A stretch of DNA of 64,000 nt from Caulobacter sp. NIBR2454 (GTDB lineage: Bacteria; Pseudomonadota; Alphaproteobacteria; Caulobacterales; Caulobacteraceae). The notes below the pieces were generated by a model. The model had not been told where the DNA came from. It made no database searches and saw only the letters and a list, made by a program, of their open reading frames with translations. Position 1 is the stretch's first letter. Each line of letters starts with the position of its first letter. The translations under genes were made by a program, and so were the position numbers. This document shows, one piece after another, positions 49,485 through 59,836 of this stretch. The DNA is taken from NCBI RefSeq assembly GCF_027474405.1, contig NZ_CP114871.1:1993001-2057000 (forward strand), read 5' to 3'.

Positions 49485-51563
49485 ATGCGGCCCGAGATTC
49501 TCTTCCCCCTGTTCGCCTCGATCGGCACGCTGAAAGGCGTCGGGCCGCGCGTTGCGCCGCTGGTCGAGAAGGTCGCCGGCTCGCTGGTGCGCGATCTGGT
49601 GTTCCTGCCGCCGCAGTCGGTGATCCGCCGTACGCCGACCGCGGCCGATCAGGTCGTCGAGGGCGAAATCCAGACCCTCGTCGTCACCATCGACGCCCAC
49701 ATCAAGCCAGGTCGCCCCAACCTGCCCTGGCGCATCCGCGCCTATGACGGCACAGGGTTCGTGACCCTGGTGTTCTTCAAGGTCTATGGCGACACGCTGG
49801 AGAAACAAAACCCTGTCGGCGAGCGCCGCATCGTCAGCGGCAAGGTCGAACGCTTCAACGGCGAGGTGCAGATCGCCCATCCGGACTACCTGCTGCCCGA
49901 GGAACGGGCCGGCGAAATCCCGGAGTTGGAGCCCGTCTATCCCGCCACCGCCGGCCTGGCGTCCCGGGCTATCCGCAAGCTGGCGCACGAGGCCCTGTCA
50001 CGCACTGTTGAGATGCCGGAATGGCAGGATCCCGCCTGGCGGGCGCGGGAGGCCTTCCCGTCCTGGCGAGAAGCCCTCGCCCGTGTTCACGAACCCCAGT
50101 CGGAAGCCGACCTGTCTCCCCTGTCGCGGCCCCGTCGTCGGCTGGCCTACGACGAACTGTTGGCCCACCAACTCGCCCTGGCCCAACGCAAGGCCGCCCG
50201 CCGTTCGCATCCGGCGCCGAAGATCGCCAGCCAGAGCGAGTACGCCCGCCAGATCGAGGCGGCCCTTCCCTATCGCCTGACCGGCGCCCAGCAACGGGCC
50301 CTGGCCGACATCGGCGGCGACCTGGCCTCCGGCGAACGCATGAGCCGCCTGCTGCAGGGCGATGTCGGCGCGGGCAAGACGGTGGTCGCCATGCTGGCCA
50401 TCGCGGACGCAGCGGCGGCGGGCCTGCAGTCGGCCTTCATGGCCCCCACCGAAATCCTGGCTCGCCAGCACTACGAGACCATCACCCCAGCTCTTGAGGC
50501 CGTCGGCCTGCGCGTCGTGCTGCTGACTGGCCGCGACAAGGGCCGGGTCAGGGCTGACAAGCTCATGGCCCTGCTCGACGGCACGGCCCATGTGGCGGTC
50601 GGCACCCACGCCCTGTTCCAGGACGACGTGGCCTATCGCAGCCTGGCCCTGGCCGTGATCGATGAACAGCACCGGTTCGGGGTGAGCGAGCGGCGTCGGC
50701 TGCAGGACAAGGGCGACGGCGTCCATCTGCTGGCCATGTCGGCCACGCCGATTCCCCGCACGCTGGAACTGACCGTCTTCGGCGATCTTGACGTCTCGCG
50801 CATAGACGAAAAGCCGCCAGGCCGCACGCCAGTCGCCACGGCCGCCGTGCCGACGCCCCGCATTGGCGATGTCGTCAACCGACTGCGCGCCGCCATCCGC
50901 GACGGGGCCCAAGCCTTCTGGATTTGCCCGCTGGTCTCGGAATCCGAGCTCATCGACCTGCAGGCCGCGGAGGGCCGGGCCGAGGACCTGCGGCGCATCC
51001 TCGGCGACTCCGTCGGTCTGGTTCATGGCAAGATGCCGGCCGCCGAGAAGGACGCCGTCATGGCCGCCTTCGCGGCGGGCAAGGTATCGGTGCTTGTCGC
51101 CACCACCGTGGTCGAGGTCGGCGTCAACGTCCCCAACGCCAGCATCATGGTCATCGAGCAAGCCGAACGCTTCGGCCTGGCCCAGCTTCACCAGCTGCGC
51201 GGGCGGGTCGGCCGTGGCGCGCGCGAGAGCGCCTGCGTCCTGCTCTACGATCCGCCGCTGTCGGAGACCGCCCAGGCCCGACTCGATATCCTTCGCAAGA
51301 CCGACGACGGCTTCCTGATCGCCGAAAAGGACCTGGAGCTACGCGGCGGCGGCGACCCGTTGGGCCTGAAGCAAAGTGGCTTTCCCGCCTATCGCCTGGT
51401 CGATCCGGTGGCTCACAAGGACCTGATCGCCGTAGCCGCCGACGACGCCCGGCTGATCCTGGCCCGCGATCCCGACTTGAAGAGCGAGCGCGGCGCCGCC
51501 CTCAAGGTGCTGCAGGAGCTGTTCGACTGGCGCGCGGGATCACCGCTGGGCGAGGCGGGCTAG
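49485..51563 (+). CDS. recG: ATP-dependent DNA helicase RecG
   Basis: RecG remodels stalled replication forks and Holliday junctions. The 692-residue protein (ATG at 49485) has the N-terminal wedge/OB domain (QTLVVTIDAHIKPG...LVFFKVYG), Walker A GDVGAGKTVVAML, DEQHRFGVSERRRL as motif II, SATPIPRTL as motif III, and LHQLRGRVGRGA as motif VI. Its last 24 bases overlap the convergent DUF3089 gene. Confidence 0.96.
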   Translation: MRPEILFPLFASIGTLKGVGPRVAPLVEKVAGSLVRDLVFLPPQSVIRRTPTAADQVVEGEIQTLVVTIDAHIKPGRPNLPWRIRAYDGTGFVTLVFFKVYGDTLEKQNPVGERRIVSGKVERFNGEVQIAHPDYLLPEERAGEIPELEPVYPATAGLASRAIRKLAHEALSRTVEMPEWQDPAWRAREAFPSWREALARVHEPQSEADLSPLSRPRRRLAYDELLAHQLALAQRKAARRSHPAPKIASQSEYARQIEAALPYRLTGAQQRALADIGGDLASGERMSRLLQGDVGAGKTVVAMLAIADAAAAGLQSAFMAPTEILARQHYETITPALEAVGLRVVLLTGRDKGRVRADKLMALLDGTAHVAVGTHALFQDDVAYRSLALAVIDEQHRFGVSERRRLQDKGDGVHLLAMSATPIPRTLELTVFGDLDVSRIDEKPPGRTPVATAAVPTPRIGDVVNRLRAAIRDGAQAFWICPLVSESELIDLQAAEGRAEDLRRILGDSVGLVHGKMPAAEKDAVMAAFAAGKVSVLVATTVVEVGVNVPNASIMVIEQAERFGLAQLHQLRGRVGRGARESACVLLYDPPLSETAQARLDILRKTDDGFLIAEKDLELRGGGDPLGLKQSGFPAYRLVDPVAHKDLIAVAADDARLILARDPDLKSERGAALKVLQELFDWRAGSPLGEAG

Positions 51564-52667
51564 CTTCCAGGTGTCAAGACGCGCCTGAGCATCAGCTTCA
51601 AGATCGGCGTAGAAAATATTGTATCCGCTGACTTTCTTTCGGTCAGACCACCGCCCCACGCTTTTGAAAGCATCTGAGCGCGGCTTGGAGACTTTCAGCA
51701 CCCCACCCTGACATTGCGCCGAGGCCTGGCGCTTCAGAAAGGCCGGCCGCACCCCCCATTCCAGACCGGTCGCATTGGCCGCACCAAGGTTCATCCGCTC
51801 GCTGGCGGCGTCATCGGTCTGGGCGCCCAACAGCGGGTTCACGCAAAGCGCCGGCCGTCCATCGAGGTCCACCAGGTCGCCAACACTGTTCCAGACCACT
51901 GCCCGCTCCAGCAACATCCGCCCAGCTTCGCGATCCCCCGCCTGAACGGTGGCGTAGGCGACGACACAACCGGTCTGCACGCGTGTCTGGCAGGCGGGGG
52001 TAAGCGAGCCCGGCCCATAAAGATCAGCCGGCGTGACGGTCTCGATCAGATAGACACCGCCCAGTCGGCCGCGCAGGACCGGATCGGGAGCGATCTCTTC
52101 TTGCAGTAGGCGCGAGGCCAACTCTCCACCCTGCTCCACGCCAACCAAAATGAATGGGCGGTCGCCGTTGTAGGCGGTGACGAACTGCCGGAACGCGGCG
52201 CGGACGTCCTGATAGGCGAACCGCCGCGCCTCGCGCGCGTCCTCGCGCAGGGTCAGACGGGTATAGAGGCTGGCTTGGCGATAACGCGGCGCGAACACCC
52301 GACCCACCCGCTCGAACGGTCCAGCGTAGTTTGGCAGCATGACGTTCGCCAGCATCTGGCCGGCCTGGGCCTTGCTGACCGGCGCGTTCCAATCGCCGCC
52401 GCCATCATAGGTGGTTGGATGCACGAAAAAGACATCGGCGGCGGGCGCGTCCGCCGCGATTTCCCCAGGCCTTGCCGGCAGAAGCGCCCAGGCGTCCGCC
52501 TTTGCATAGTCGGGCGTCGGGGGTGCGGTGTAGGTCTGGTACGGCACCTTGGGATCCAGGGCTGTGCGCAGAATGTCGTCCCGCCAGATGAAAGCGGCGG
52601 CGGCGAGCAGCGCGACCAGAAGCAGGCCGCCCGCCAGCAATCCCCAACCAAGGCCGCGCCGCGCCAT
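51540..52667 (-). CDS. DUF3089 alpha/beta-hydrolase-like protein
   Basis: The 375-residue protein has one N-terminal membrane anchor (residues ~5-27), then a DUF3089-type hydrolase domain with DVFFVHPTTYDGGGDWNAP near the start and RPFILVGVEQGGELASRLL in the place of the nucleophile elbow. The usual Gly-x-Ser-x-Gly is Gly-Val-Glu-Gln-Gly, so the catalytic Ser is replaced by Glu. It probably has a non-hydrolytic or altered role. It is convergent with recG and overlaps it by 24 bases. Confidence 0.72.
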   Translation of the reverse strand: MARRGLGWGLLAGGLLLVALLAAAAFIWRDDILRTALDPKVPYQTYTAPPTPDYAKADAWALLPARPGEIAADAPAADVFFVHPTTYDGGGDWNAPVSKAQAGQMLANVMLPNYAGPFERVGRVFAPRYRQASLYTRLTLREDAREARRFAYQDVRAAFRQFVTAYNGDRPFILVGVEQGGELASRLLQEEIAPDPVLRGRLGGVYLIETVTPADLYGPGSLTPACQTRVQTGCVVAYATVQAGDREAGRMLLERAVVWNSVGDLVDLDGRPALCVNPLLGAQTDDAASERMNLGAANATGLEWGVRPAFLKRQASAQCQGGVLKVSKPRSDAFKSVGRWSDRKKVSGYNIFYADLEADAQARLDTWKLARLAQR

Positions 52668-52675
52668 CGATCAGC

Positions 52676-53683
52676 TCAGGCGTAGGGATCAGGCTTCGAG
52701 AGGTAGGCCTGAACGTAGTCGGCCACCCCGTCTTCCAGGCTCGTCAGCGGCTGGGCGTAACCCGCCGCCTTCAGCCGCTCCATGCTCGCCTGGGTGAAGT
52801 ACTGGTACTTGCCGCGCAGACCTGGCGGCATATCGAAGTACTCGATCTTGGACGGCTTGCCCGCCGCCGCGAAGGTCGCCTCGGCTAGGTCCTTGAACGA
52901 CCGTGCCTGGCCAGAGCCTAGGTTGTAAACGCCGTTGACCTGCGGATTCTGGGTCAGCCACTCGACCACGTCGGCCGCGTCGCGGACATAGACGAAGTCG
53001 CGCAGCTGCCCGCCGTCCTGGTATTCCGGATTGTGCGACTTGAAGAGCCTCACCGTCTCGCCGTGGCAGACCTTCGGCCAGATCTGGGCGACCACCGACT
53101 TCATGCCGCCCTTGTGCTCTTCGTTGGGCCCATAGACGTTGAAGAACTTCAGCCCCACCCATTGGGGCGGAGCATAGTCGCGCGCCGCCTGGCGAGCCGC
53201 GAACTGGTCGAACAACGCCTTGGACCAGCCATAGGTGTTCAACGGTCGCAGAGCGGTCAGGGACTGGTAGTCGTCCTTGTCGTCGAAGCCCATCGATCCA
53301 TCGCCATAGGTGGCGGCCGACGACGCATAGATGAACCGCCGCTGCCGGTCGGCGCACCACCGGAACAGGTCGCGCGACAGGGTGAAATTGGCGTGGATGA
53401 TCTTGTCGGCGTCGGGCTCGGTCGTGGACGACACCGCCCCCATGTGGATCACCGCCTCCACGTCGCGCCAGCGCTTCTCCAGCCACTCCCACATGTCGTC
53501 GGGATGCACGAAGTCGCCGATCGGATGCTTGGCAATGTTGCGCCACTTGCCTGTCTCGGCCTCGCGCAGGCGGTCGCAGACCACCACGTCCAGCGATGGG
53601 TCCGCCGCCAGCTTGCCGACGATATTGGAGCCGATGAAGCCGGCCCCGCCGGTCACGAAGATAATGCGGCGCGGCGCGCTCAT
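52676..53683 (-). CDS. hldD: ADP-L-glycero-D-manno-heptose 6-epimerase
   Basis: HldD makes the ADP-heptose donor for the LPS inner core. The 335-residue short-chain dehydrogenase-type epimerase shows the NAD(P) loop [19 protein letters not shown]-type catalytic YGWSK, and the HldD-specific [17 protein letters not shown] and [15 protein letters not shown]. It overlaps kdsA by four bases, so the two LPS-core genes are translationally linked. Confidence 0.93.
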   Translation of the reverse strand: MSAPRRIIFVTGGAGFIGSNIVGKLAADPSLDVVVCDRLREAETGKWRNIAKHPIGDFVHPDDMWEWLEKRWRDVEAVIHMGAVSSTTEPDADKIIHANFTLSRDLFRWCADRQRRFIYASSAATYGDGSMGFDDKDDYQSLTALRPLNTYGWSKALFDQFAARQAARDYAPPQWVGLKFFNVYGPNEEHKGGMKSVVAQIWPKVCHGETVRLFKSHNPEYQDGGQLRDFVYVRDAADVVEWLTQNPQVNGVYNLGSGQARSFKDLAEATFAAAGKPSKIEYFDMPPGLRGKYQYFTQASMERLKAAGYAQPLTSLEDGVADYVQAYLSKPDPYA

Positions 53684-54570
53684 GCGACGGCTCCCAGACG
53701 CTTCTTGGCCAGGGCGTCGTATTCCAGAAGTTCGGCGACCAGGCCCTCGAACTGGCTCATGGGCACCATGTTAGGCCCGTCCGACGGCGCATTGTCCGGG
53801 TCCGGGTGGGTCTCCATGAACACCGCCGCCACGCCGATCGCGACCGCTGCGCGGGCCAGGACCGGCACGAACTCGCGCTGACCGCCGGAGGTGGTCCCCT
53901 GCCCGCCGGGCTGCTGAACCGAATGGGTGGCGTCGAACACCACCGGGCAGCCGATCTCGCTCATGATCGGCAACGATCGCATGTCCGACACCAGGGTGTT
54001 GTAGCCGAACGACGCCCCGCGCTCGCAGGCCATGACGTTGGGATTGCCGGCGCCCGTCACCTTGGCGATGACGTTCTTCATGTCCCAAGGCGCCAGGAAC
54101 TGGCCCTTCTTGATGTTGATCGCCCGGCCGGTCTTGGCGGCGGCGACCAGCAGGTCGGTCTGCCGGCAAAGGAAGGCGGGAATCTGAATGACATCGACCG
54201 CCTCCGCCACCGGGGCGCAATGAGCGATCTCATGCACGTCGGTCAGGGTCGGCAAGCCGGTCGCCTCACGGATTTCGGCGAAGATCGGCAGGCTGTCATG
54301 CAGGCCGATGCCCCTCTGGGCGCTAGCGGAGGTGCGATTAGCCTTGTCGTAGGACGTCTTGTAGATCAGCCCGACGCCCAGGCGATCGGCCATTTCCTTC
54401 AGCGCGTGCGCCGTCTCCAGCGCATGCTGGCGGCTCTCCATCTGGCAGGGCCCAGCGATGATCGACAGACGCTCGCGTTGGCCGATGCGAACGGGTTTGC
54501 CGCTCGGCGTGGCGATCTCGATCAGCGCGTTTGGCTGGACGGATTGCGTTTCAGTCAAGGTAAGCCTCAT
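53680..54570 (-). CDS. kdsA: 2-dehydro-3-deoxyphosphooctonate aldolase (Kdo-8-P synthase)
   Basis: KdsA condenses PEP with arabinose-5-phosphate to Kdo-8-P for lipid A-core. The ATG at 54570 gives 296 residues; a TTG at 54558 with a GAGG upstream would give 292 and may be the true start. Motifs are [33 protein letters not shown], and [22 protein letters not shown]. It is divergent from phrB over a 64-base gap. Confidence 0.94.
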   Translation of the reverse strand: MRLTLTETQSVQPNALIEIATPSGKPVRIGQRERLSIIAGPCQMESRQHALETAHALKEMADRLGVGLIYKTSYDKANRTSASAQRGIGLHDSLPIFAEIREATGLPTLTDVHEIAHCAPVAEAVDVIQIPAFLCRQTDLLVAAAKTGRAINIKKGQFLAPWDMKNVIAKVTGAGNPNVMACERGASFGYNTLVSDMRSLPIMSEIGCPVVFDATHSVQQPGGQGTTSGGQREFVPVLARAAVAIGVAAVFMETHPDPDNAPSDGPNMVPMSQFEGLVAELLEYDALAKKRLGAVA

Positions 54571-54634
54571 CCAGACGGTGCGAAGGCACGTAATTGGCCT
54601 TGTAGAGTTATAAGCGCAAGCTTCAGGGGTGGTG

Positions 54635-56089
54635 ATGACGCAGCATAGTCCGGTGATCGTATGGTTCCGCCGCGACTTACGTCTGGCCGACAATCCCGCC
54701 CTCCATATGGCGGCCCACCAGGGCGCGCCGGTAGTCCCTCTTTACATCCTCGACGAGACCGATGGCGTAAGGCCCATGGGCGCGGCCTCGCTGTGGTGGC
54801 TGGACAAATCGCTTAGGGCGCTGGCCGAGGATCTCGAAACGATCGGCTCCCGCCTGATCCTGCGCCGCGGTCCGGCGGCCGATATCCTAAAGGCCGTCGT
54901 CAAGGAGACAGGCGCGGACCGCGTCGTCTGGAACCGGCTCTACGATCCCGACACCATCGAACGCGACAAGGCGATCAAGGCCGACCTGGAGAGGGACGGG
55001 ATCGCCTGCGCGTCTCACAACGCCAGCCTGCTGAGCGAGCCGTGGGAGATCAAGACGGGCGGCGGCGGCGCCTACAAGGTGTTCACGCCCTTCTGGCGCG
55101 CCCTGCGCTCGCAACTGCAACTCAATGTCCTGCATCGCGCGCCGGGCGAGTTGAAGGCGCCGCCCCGCCAGCCGAATTCAGACGCCCTGGACGACTGGAA
55201 GCTGCATCCAACCCATCCCGACTGGTCCACGGGCTTCTCGAACTGGACGCCAGGCGAAGCCGGCGCGCGAGAACGCCTGCACGACTTCCTCGACGACCGT
55301 TTACGCGACTATGCGGAGGGCCGGGATTTCCCCGCCCGCCAAGCCACCTCCCGCCTGTCTCCCCACCTGCACTTTGGCGAGATCGGGCCCCGGGCGATCT
55401 GGCGCGCCGCCCATGCCGCCGCCGACCGCGGCGCTTCCGACAGCCAGGTCGATAAATTCCTGTCCGAACTGGCCTGGCGTGAGTTCAATCACAACCTTCT
55501 GTTCGCCCGCCCGGACCTGCCGCAAAATCCCTTCAAGCCCGCCTTCGACCACCTGCCCTGGCGCAAGGACAATCACGGGCTGGGAGCCTGGAAGCACGGC
55601 CGCACCGGCTTTCCCTTCGTCGACGCCGGCATGCGCGAGCTGTGGGCCACCGGCTACATGGAAAACCGGGTGCGGATGGTCGCCGCCTCGTTCCTGACCA
55701 AGCACCTGCTGATCGACTGGCGCGAGGGCGAGGCCTGGTTCTGGGACACCCTGCTCGACGCCGACATGGCCAACAACGTGAACAACTGGCAGTGGGTCGC
55801 CGGCTGCGGCGCGGACGCCTCGCCGTTCTTCCGCATCTTCAACCCAATCGCCCAGGGCGAGAAATTCGACGCCGAGGGCGATTACATCCGCCGCTGGGTG
55901 CCGGAACTGGCCGGTCTGCCGGCCAAGTACATCCACGCCCCCTGGAACGCCCCCAAGGCGGTTCTGGACAAGGCAGGGGTGCGATTGGGCGAGACCTACC
56001 CCACATGCATTGTCGAGCACGACGCGGCCCGGCGCCGCGCGCTCGACGCCTATCAGGCGGTCAAGACCGACCCTGATTCGCTCGACTGA
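54635..56089 (+). CDS. phrB: Deoxyribodipyrimidine photolyase
   Basis: The enzyme repairs cyclobutane pyrimidine dimers using light and FAD. The 484-residue protein begins with the antenna domain ([17 protein letters not shown]). It has the FAD-binding core with [35 protein letters not shown] and [21 protein letters not shown]. The ATG at 54635 has AGGGG five bases upstream. A LexA box was not found here. Confidence 0.94.
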   Translation: MTQHSPVIVWFRRDLRLADNPALHMAAHQGAPVVPLYILDETDGVRPMGAASLWWLDKSLRALAEDLETIGSRLILRRGPAADILKAVVKETGADRVVWNRLYDPDTIERDKAIKADLERDGIACASHNASLLSEPWEIKTGGGGAYKVFTPFWRALRSQLQLNVLHRAPGELKAPPRQPNSDALDDWKLHPTHPDWSTGFSNWTPGEAGARERLHDFLDDRLRDYAEGRDFPARQATSRLSPHLHFGEIGPRAIWRAAHAAADRGASDSQVDKFLSELAWREFNHNLLFARPDLPQNPFKPAFDHLPWRKDNHGLGAWKHGRTGFPFVDAGMRELWATGYMENRVRMVAASFLTKHLLIDWREGEAWFWDTLLDADMANNVNNWQWVAGCGADASPFFRIFNPIAQGEKFDAEGDYIRRWVPELAGLPAKYIHAPWNAPKAVLDKAGVRLGETYPTCIVEHDAARRRALDAYQAVKTDPDSLD

Positions 56090-56124
56090 ATTTTGATGTT
56101 ACGCTTTCCCCCGGAGGGACACGC

Positions 56125-57357
56125 ATGACCGACATGCCGCTCGATCTTCCGACTCTTAAGAACGACCCGGACCTGAAACTGGCCCCGGCCGTCTTCCGCA
56201 CCCTGGTGCGCATCTGCGCCGAGAACTGGCGCTACGGCACGGTGACATACATCCTGCCGTCCGGCCGCTCGATCCCGATTAAGGGCTCCGAACCCGGCCC
56301 CCACGGCGTCATCAGGGTCCATGACTACCGCTTTGTCGGTCGGGCCTTCCGCTCCGGCGATATCGGTTTCGCCGAAGGCTATATGGCCGGCGAGTGGGAC
56401 ACGCCCGATCTCGCCGCCCTGCTGACCGTATTCACGCTCAACTTCGATCGCATCACGGCGCTGGTGGACGGCAATCCCCTGATGCGTGCGGTGAACTTCG
56501 TGCGCCACCTGCTCCACGCCAACACCCGCAGGGGGTCGGCCAAGAACATCCACGCCCACTATGATCTGGGCAACGCCTTCTATTCGCGCTGGCTTGATCC
56601 CTCGATGACCTACTCGTCGGCCAGGTTCGATAAGGGCGCTCAGACGCTCGAAGCGGGGCAGCGCCAGAAGTACGCCGCGCTCGCCCAGACCATGGCGCTT
56701 TCACCCGGCCAGACGGTGTTGGAGATCGGCTGCGGTTGGGGCGGGTTCGCTGAGTTCGCCGCCAAGGAGCGCGGCGCCCACGTCACCGGCATCACAATCT
56801 CGCGCGAACAGTACGATTTCGCCCGCAAGCGCATCTTCGAGGCCGGCCTCGCCGAACGGGCGCAGATCAAGCTGATCGACTACCGTGACGTCGACGGCCA
56901 GTTCGACCGCGTCGCCTCGATCGAGATGTTCGAGGCGGTGGGCGAAGCCTACTGGCCCACCTACTTCCGCAAGGTCCACGACGTGCTGTCGCCAGGCGGC
57001 CTCGCGACACTGCAGATTATCACCATCCGCGACGACCTGTTCGCCCACTACCGCAGCCGCGCCGATTTCATCCAGAAGTACATCTTCCCAGGCGGCATGC
57101 TGCCCAGCGAGGAGCGCCTGCGTGAAGAGACGGCGAAGGCCGGCCTGCGGCAGGACGGCCTTGTCCGTTTTGGCCAGGACTACGCCGACACCCTCGCCGA
57201 ATGGGCGCGACGGTTCGAAAGCGCCTGGACCGAGATCAGGCCCCTTGGCTTCGACGAGCGTTTCCGGCGGCTATGGAAGTTCTACCTGGCCTATTGCGAA
57301 GCCGGCTTCCGGACGGAGCGGACGAACGTCATCCAGCTTGGCCTCGCCCGCGCCTGA
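56125..57357 (+). CDS. cfa: Cyclopropane-fatty-acyl-phospholipid synthase family protein
   Basis: The enzyme methylenates unsaturated acyl chains in membrane phospholipids with SAM. The 410-residue protein shows HYDLGNAFYSRWLDPSMTYSSA, SAM motif VLEIGCGWGGFAEFAAKE, and DGQFDRVASIEMFEAVGEAYWP. It follows phrB on the same strand after 35 bases. Confidence 0.9.
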   Translation: MTDMPLDLPTLKNDPDLKLAPAVFRTLVRICAENWRYGTVTYILPSGRSIPIKGSEPGPHGVIRVHDYRFVGRAFRSGDIGFAEGYMAGEWDTPDLAALLTVFTLNFDRITALVDGNPLMRAVNFVRHLLHANTRRGSAKNIHAHYDLGNAFYSRWLDPSMTYSSARFDKGAQTLEAGQRQKYAALAQTMALSPGQTVLEIGCGWGGFAEFAAKERGAHVTGITISREQYDFARKRIFEAGLAERAQIKLIDYRDVDGQFDRVASIEMFEAVGEAYWPTYFRKVHDVLSPGGLATLQIITIRDDLFAHYRSRADFIQKYIFPGGMLPSEERLREETAKAGLRQDGLVRFGQDYADTLAEWARRFESAWTEIRPLGFDERFRRLWKFYLAYCEAGFRTERTNVIQLGLARA

Positions 57358-57468
57358 TTTTAGAGACGCTGATCGCGTGCGGCGCGGCTTCAGAAAAGCT
57401 GCGCTTGCATCATCGCTGGTCATGACGATCTACCAGCGACCGCTTCCAGCCGCCCGTGAAGGCTCCGC

Positions 57469-58467
57469 ATGACCGTCAAGACCAGCGTCCTCGACGCCAT
57501 CGGCGACACGCCGCTGATCCGCCTGAACCGGGCCAGCGACGCCACGGGCTGCGAGATTTTGGGCAAGGCCGAGTTCATGAATCCTGGCCAGTCGGTCAAG
57601 GACCGTGCGGCCCTGCAGATCATCCGTGACGCCGAGGCAGAGGGCCTGATCCGGCCCGGCGGCCGCATTGTGGAGGGCACCGCCGGGAATACCGGCATCG
57701 GCCTGGCCATGGTCGCCTCGGCCCTTGGCTACAAGGCCACCATCGTCATCCCCCGCACCCAGAGCCAGGAAAAGAAGGACGCTATCCGTCTGCTTGGCGC
57801 GGAGCTGGTGGAGGTGGACGCCGTCCCCTACTCCAACCCCGACAACTATGTCCGCTATTCCGGCCGCCTGGCCGAGGAGCTGGCGCGCACAGAACCCAAC
57901 GGCGCCATCTGGGCCAACCAGTTCGACAATGTCGCCAACCGCAAGGCGCACTACCTGACCACAGGCCCGGAAATCTTCGAACAAACAGAGGGTAAGGTCG
58001 ACGCTTTCATCTGCGCTGTTGGCTCCGGCGGCACCTTGGCCGGGGTCGCCCAAGCCCTGCGCGAACGCAAGCCTGGCGTCCAGATCGGCTTGGCCGATCC
58101 ACACGGAGCCGCGCTCTACGAGTGGTACGCCAACGGTGAACTTAAGTCAGAAGGCAACTCCATCACCGAAGGCATAGGCCAGGGCCGCGTCACCGCCAAC
58201 CTTGAGGGCCTGAAGGTTGATCGGCCCTACCGCATCTCTGACGAGGAGATGCTGGAGGTGCTCTTCGACCTCGTCCAGCACGAAGGCCTGTGCATGGGCG
58301 GCTCCGCCGGGATCAACGTGGCCGGCGCCATCCGCATGGCCGGCGACCTTGGGCCGGGCCATACCATCGTGACCGTTTTGTGCGACCACGGATCGCGCTA
58401 TCAAAGCAAGCTGTTCAATCCCGCGTTCCTCGCCGAACGCGGCCTGCCGACGCCGCCCTGGCTTTAG
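57469..58467 (+). CDS. cysK: Cysteine synthase A
   Basis: The PLP enzyme makes cysteine from O-acetylserine and sulfide. The 332-residue protein has the PLP-Lys region NPGQSVKDRAAL, the substrate loop EGTAGNTGIGLAMV, the phosphate-cradle GSGGTLAGVAQAL, and a C-terminal CMGGSAGIN. Some family members act as cystathionine synthases, so the exact substrate is not proven. It starts a run of sulfur genes (cysK, sseA, and metC further on). Confidence 0.88.
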   Translation: MTVKTSVLDAIGDTPLIRLNRASDATGCEILGKAEFMNPGQSVKDRAALQIIRDAEAEGLIRPGGRIVEGTAGNTGIGLAMVASALGYKATIVIPRTQSQEKKDAIRLLGAELVEVDAVPYSNPDNYVRYSGRLAEELARTEPNGAIWANQFDNVANRKAHYLTTGPEIFEQTEGKVDAFICAVGSGGTLAGVAQALRERKPGVQIGLADPHGAALYEWYANGELKSEGNSITEGIGQGRVTANLEGLKVDRPYRISDEEMLEVLFDLVQHEGLCMGGSAGINVAGAIRMAGDLGPGHTIVTVLCDHGSRYQSKLFNPAFLAERGLPTPPWL

Positions 58468-58478
58468 AAGAGGTCCCG

Positions 58479-59324
58479 ATGTCGAACGATCCTCTCGTCT
58501 CCACCGCCTGGCTGCACGAGCGTCTTTCGGCTCCGGACATCAAGGTAGTCGACGCCAGCTGGTACATGCCGGCCGAGGCTCGCGACCCCAAGCGCGAATA
58601 CGATCTGGCCCACATTCCGGGCGCGGTGTTCTTCGACATCGACGAGATCGCCGACACCGATAGCGACCTGCCGCACATGCTGCCCTCGCCGGTGAAGTTC
58701 GCTTCCCGCGTACGCACCATGGGCCTGGGCGACGGCTCGACCATCGTCGTCTACGACGGCGGAGGCTTCCGCGCCGCCCGCACCTGGTGGGCCTTCCGGG
58801 CCATGGGTCACGAGAACGTCTTCGTTCTGGACGGCGGTCTCGCCAAATGGATCGCTGAAGGGCGTCCAGTCGAGGACCTGCCCCCCTCGCCTCAGGAGCG
58901 CCATTTCACCCCCCGCTTCACCGCTGATCTGGTCCGCGACAGCAACCAGGTCCTGCGCGCCATCGAGACCGGCCGCGAGCAACTGGTCGACGCTCGCCCC
59001 GCCGCCCGTTTCACCGGAGAGGCGCCCGAACCGCGCGAGGGCCTGCGCGGAGGGCACATGCCGGGGGCCCGCAGCGTCCCCGCCTCCTCCGTCATCGCCC
59101 CCGACGGCACGCTGCTGTCGGCCGACAAGCTGAAAGCGGTGTTCGAGGCGGCCGGCGTCGATATCGACAAGCCCATCGTCACCACCTGCGGCTCCGGCGT
59201 CACCGCCGCGATCCTGGCGCTCGCCCTGGCCCGTCTCGGCAAGCCGCGCGTGGCGGTCTATGACGGCTCGTGGACTGAGTGGGGCGGTCTCGCCGACACC
59301 CCCGTCGTCACCGGTCCCGCCTGA
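58479..59324 (+). CDS. sseA: 3-mercaptopyruvate sulfurtransferase
   Basis: The enzyme moves sulfur from 3-mercaptopyruvate to thiol or cyanide acceptors. The 281-residue protein has two rhodanese domains. The N-terminal one lacks the catalytic Cys (VVYDGGGFRAARTWW), and the C-terminal one carries the MST-type active-site loop CGSGVTA. A GAGG ribosome-binding site precedes the ATG at 58479. Eleven bases after cysK, and overlapped by the GNAT gene by one base. Confidence 0.92.
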   Translation: MSNDPLVSTAWLHERLSAPDIKVVDASWYMPAEARDPKREYDLAHIPGAVFFDIDEIADTDSDLPHMLPSPVKFASRVRTMGLGDGSTIVVYDGGGFRAARTWWAFRAMGHENVFVLDGGLAKWIAEGRPVEDLPPSPQERHFTPRFTADLVRDSNQVLRAIETGREQLVDARPAARFTGEAPEPREGLRGGHMPGARSVPASSVIAPDGTLLSADKLKAVFEAAGVDIDKPIVTTCGSGVTAAILALALARLGKPRVAVYDGSWTEWGGLADTPVVTGPA

Positions 59325-59836
59325 TGGGCGACTACCTCATCCGCAACGCGACGCCCGCGGACTTCCCCGCCTTGCAGCAGATCGAGGTTTCGGCAGGCGA
59401 GCCCTTCCGCAACACGGACTTGGCCTGGGTCGCCGACGATCCGCCGCCGAGCCTTGAAGCGCTCCAGGAACACCTGGACCACGACGCCCTGTGGGTCATC
59501 GCGCTAGATGGCCGGCCCGTGGGCTATCTGGCGGGCGAGACGCACGCCGACTTGGCGGTGATCCATCAGGTCTCCATCCACATGGCTCATCACCGCCAAG
59601 GGCTGGGCGCACGGCTGATCGAAACCGCCATCGCCGCCGCGCGCGAAGGCGGCGCCACGGCCATGGGCCTGACCACCTATCGCGACATCCCCTGGAATGC
59701 GCCCTACTACGCCCGTCTAGGCTTCGTGGAGGTCACCGGCGCCGATATCCCACCGGCTCTGGCGGCCATGCGCGAGGCGGAAGCCGCCGCTGGCCATGAT
59801 CCGGCGCTACGCTGCGTGATGGTCCGGCCGCTCTAG
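59324..59836 (+). CDS. GNAT-family N-acetyltransferase
   Basis: The 170-residue protein has the GNAT acetyl-CoA motif HRQGLGARLIETAIAAAREGG, preceded by VIHQVSIHMAHH and followed by YYARLGFVEV. Acceptor unknown. The ATG overlaps the sseA stop (TGATG), so the three genes cysK-sseA-GNAT probably form an operon. It overlaps the convergent binding-protein gene by four bases. Confidence 0.87.
   Translation: MGDYLIRNATPADFPALQQIEVSAGEPFRNTDLAWVADDPPPSLEALQEHLDHDALWVIALDGRPVGYLAGETHADLAVIHQVSIHMAHHRQGLGARLIETAIAAAREGGATAMGLTTYRDIPWNAPYYARLGFVEVTGADIPPALAAMREAEAAAGHDPALRCVMVRPL

Noticed and set aside
54571..54634. LexA box for photolyase
   Set aside because: No GTTC-N7-GTTC or GAAC-N7-GAAC in the kdsA-phrB gap.
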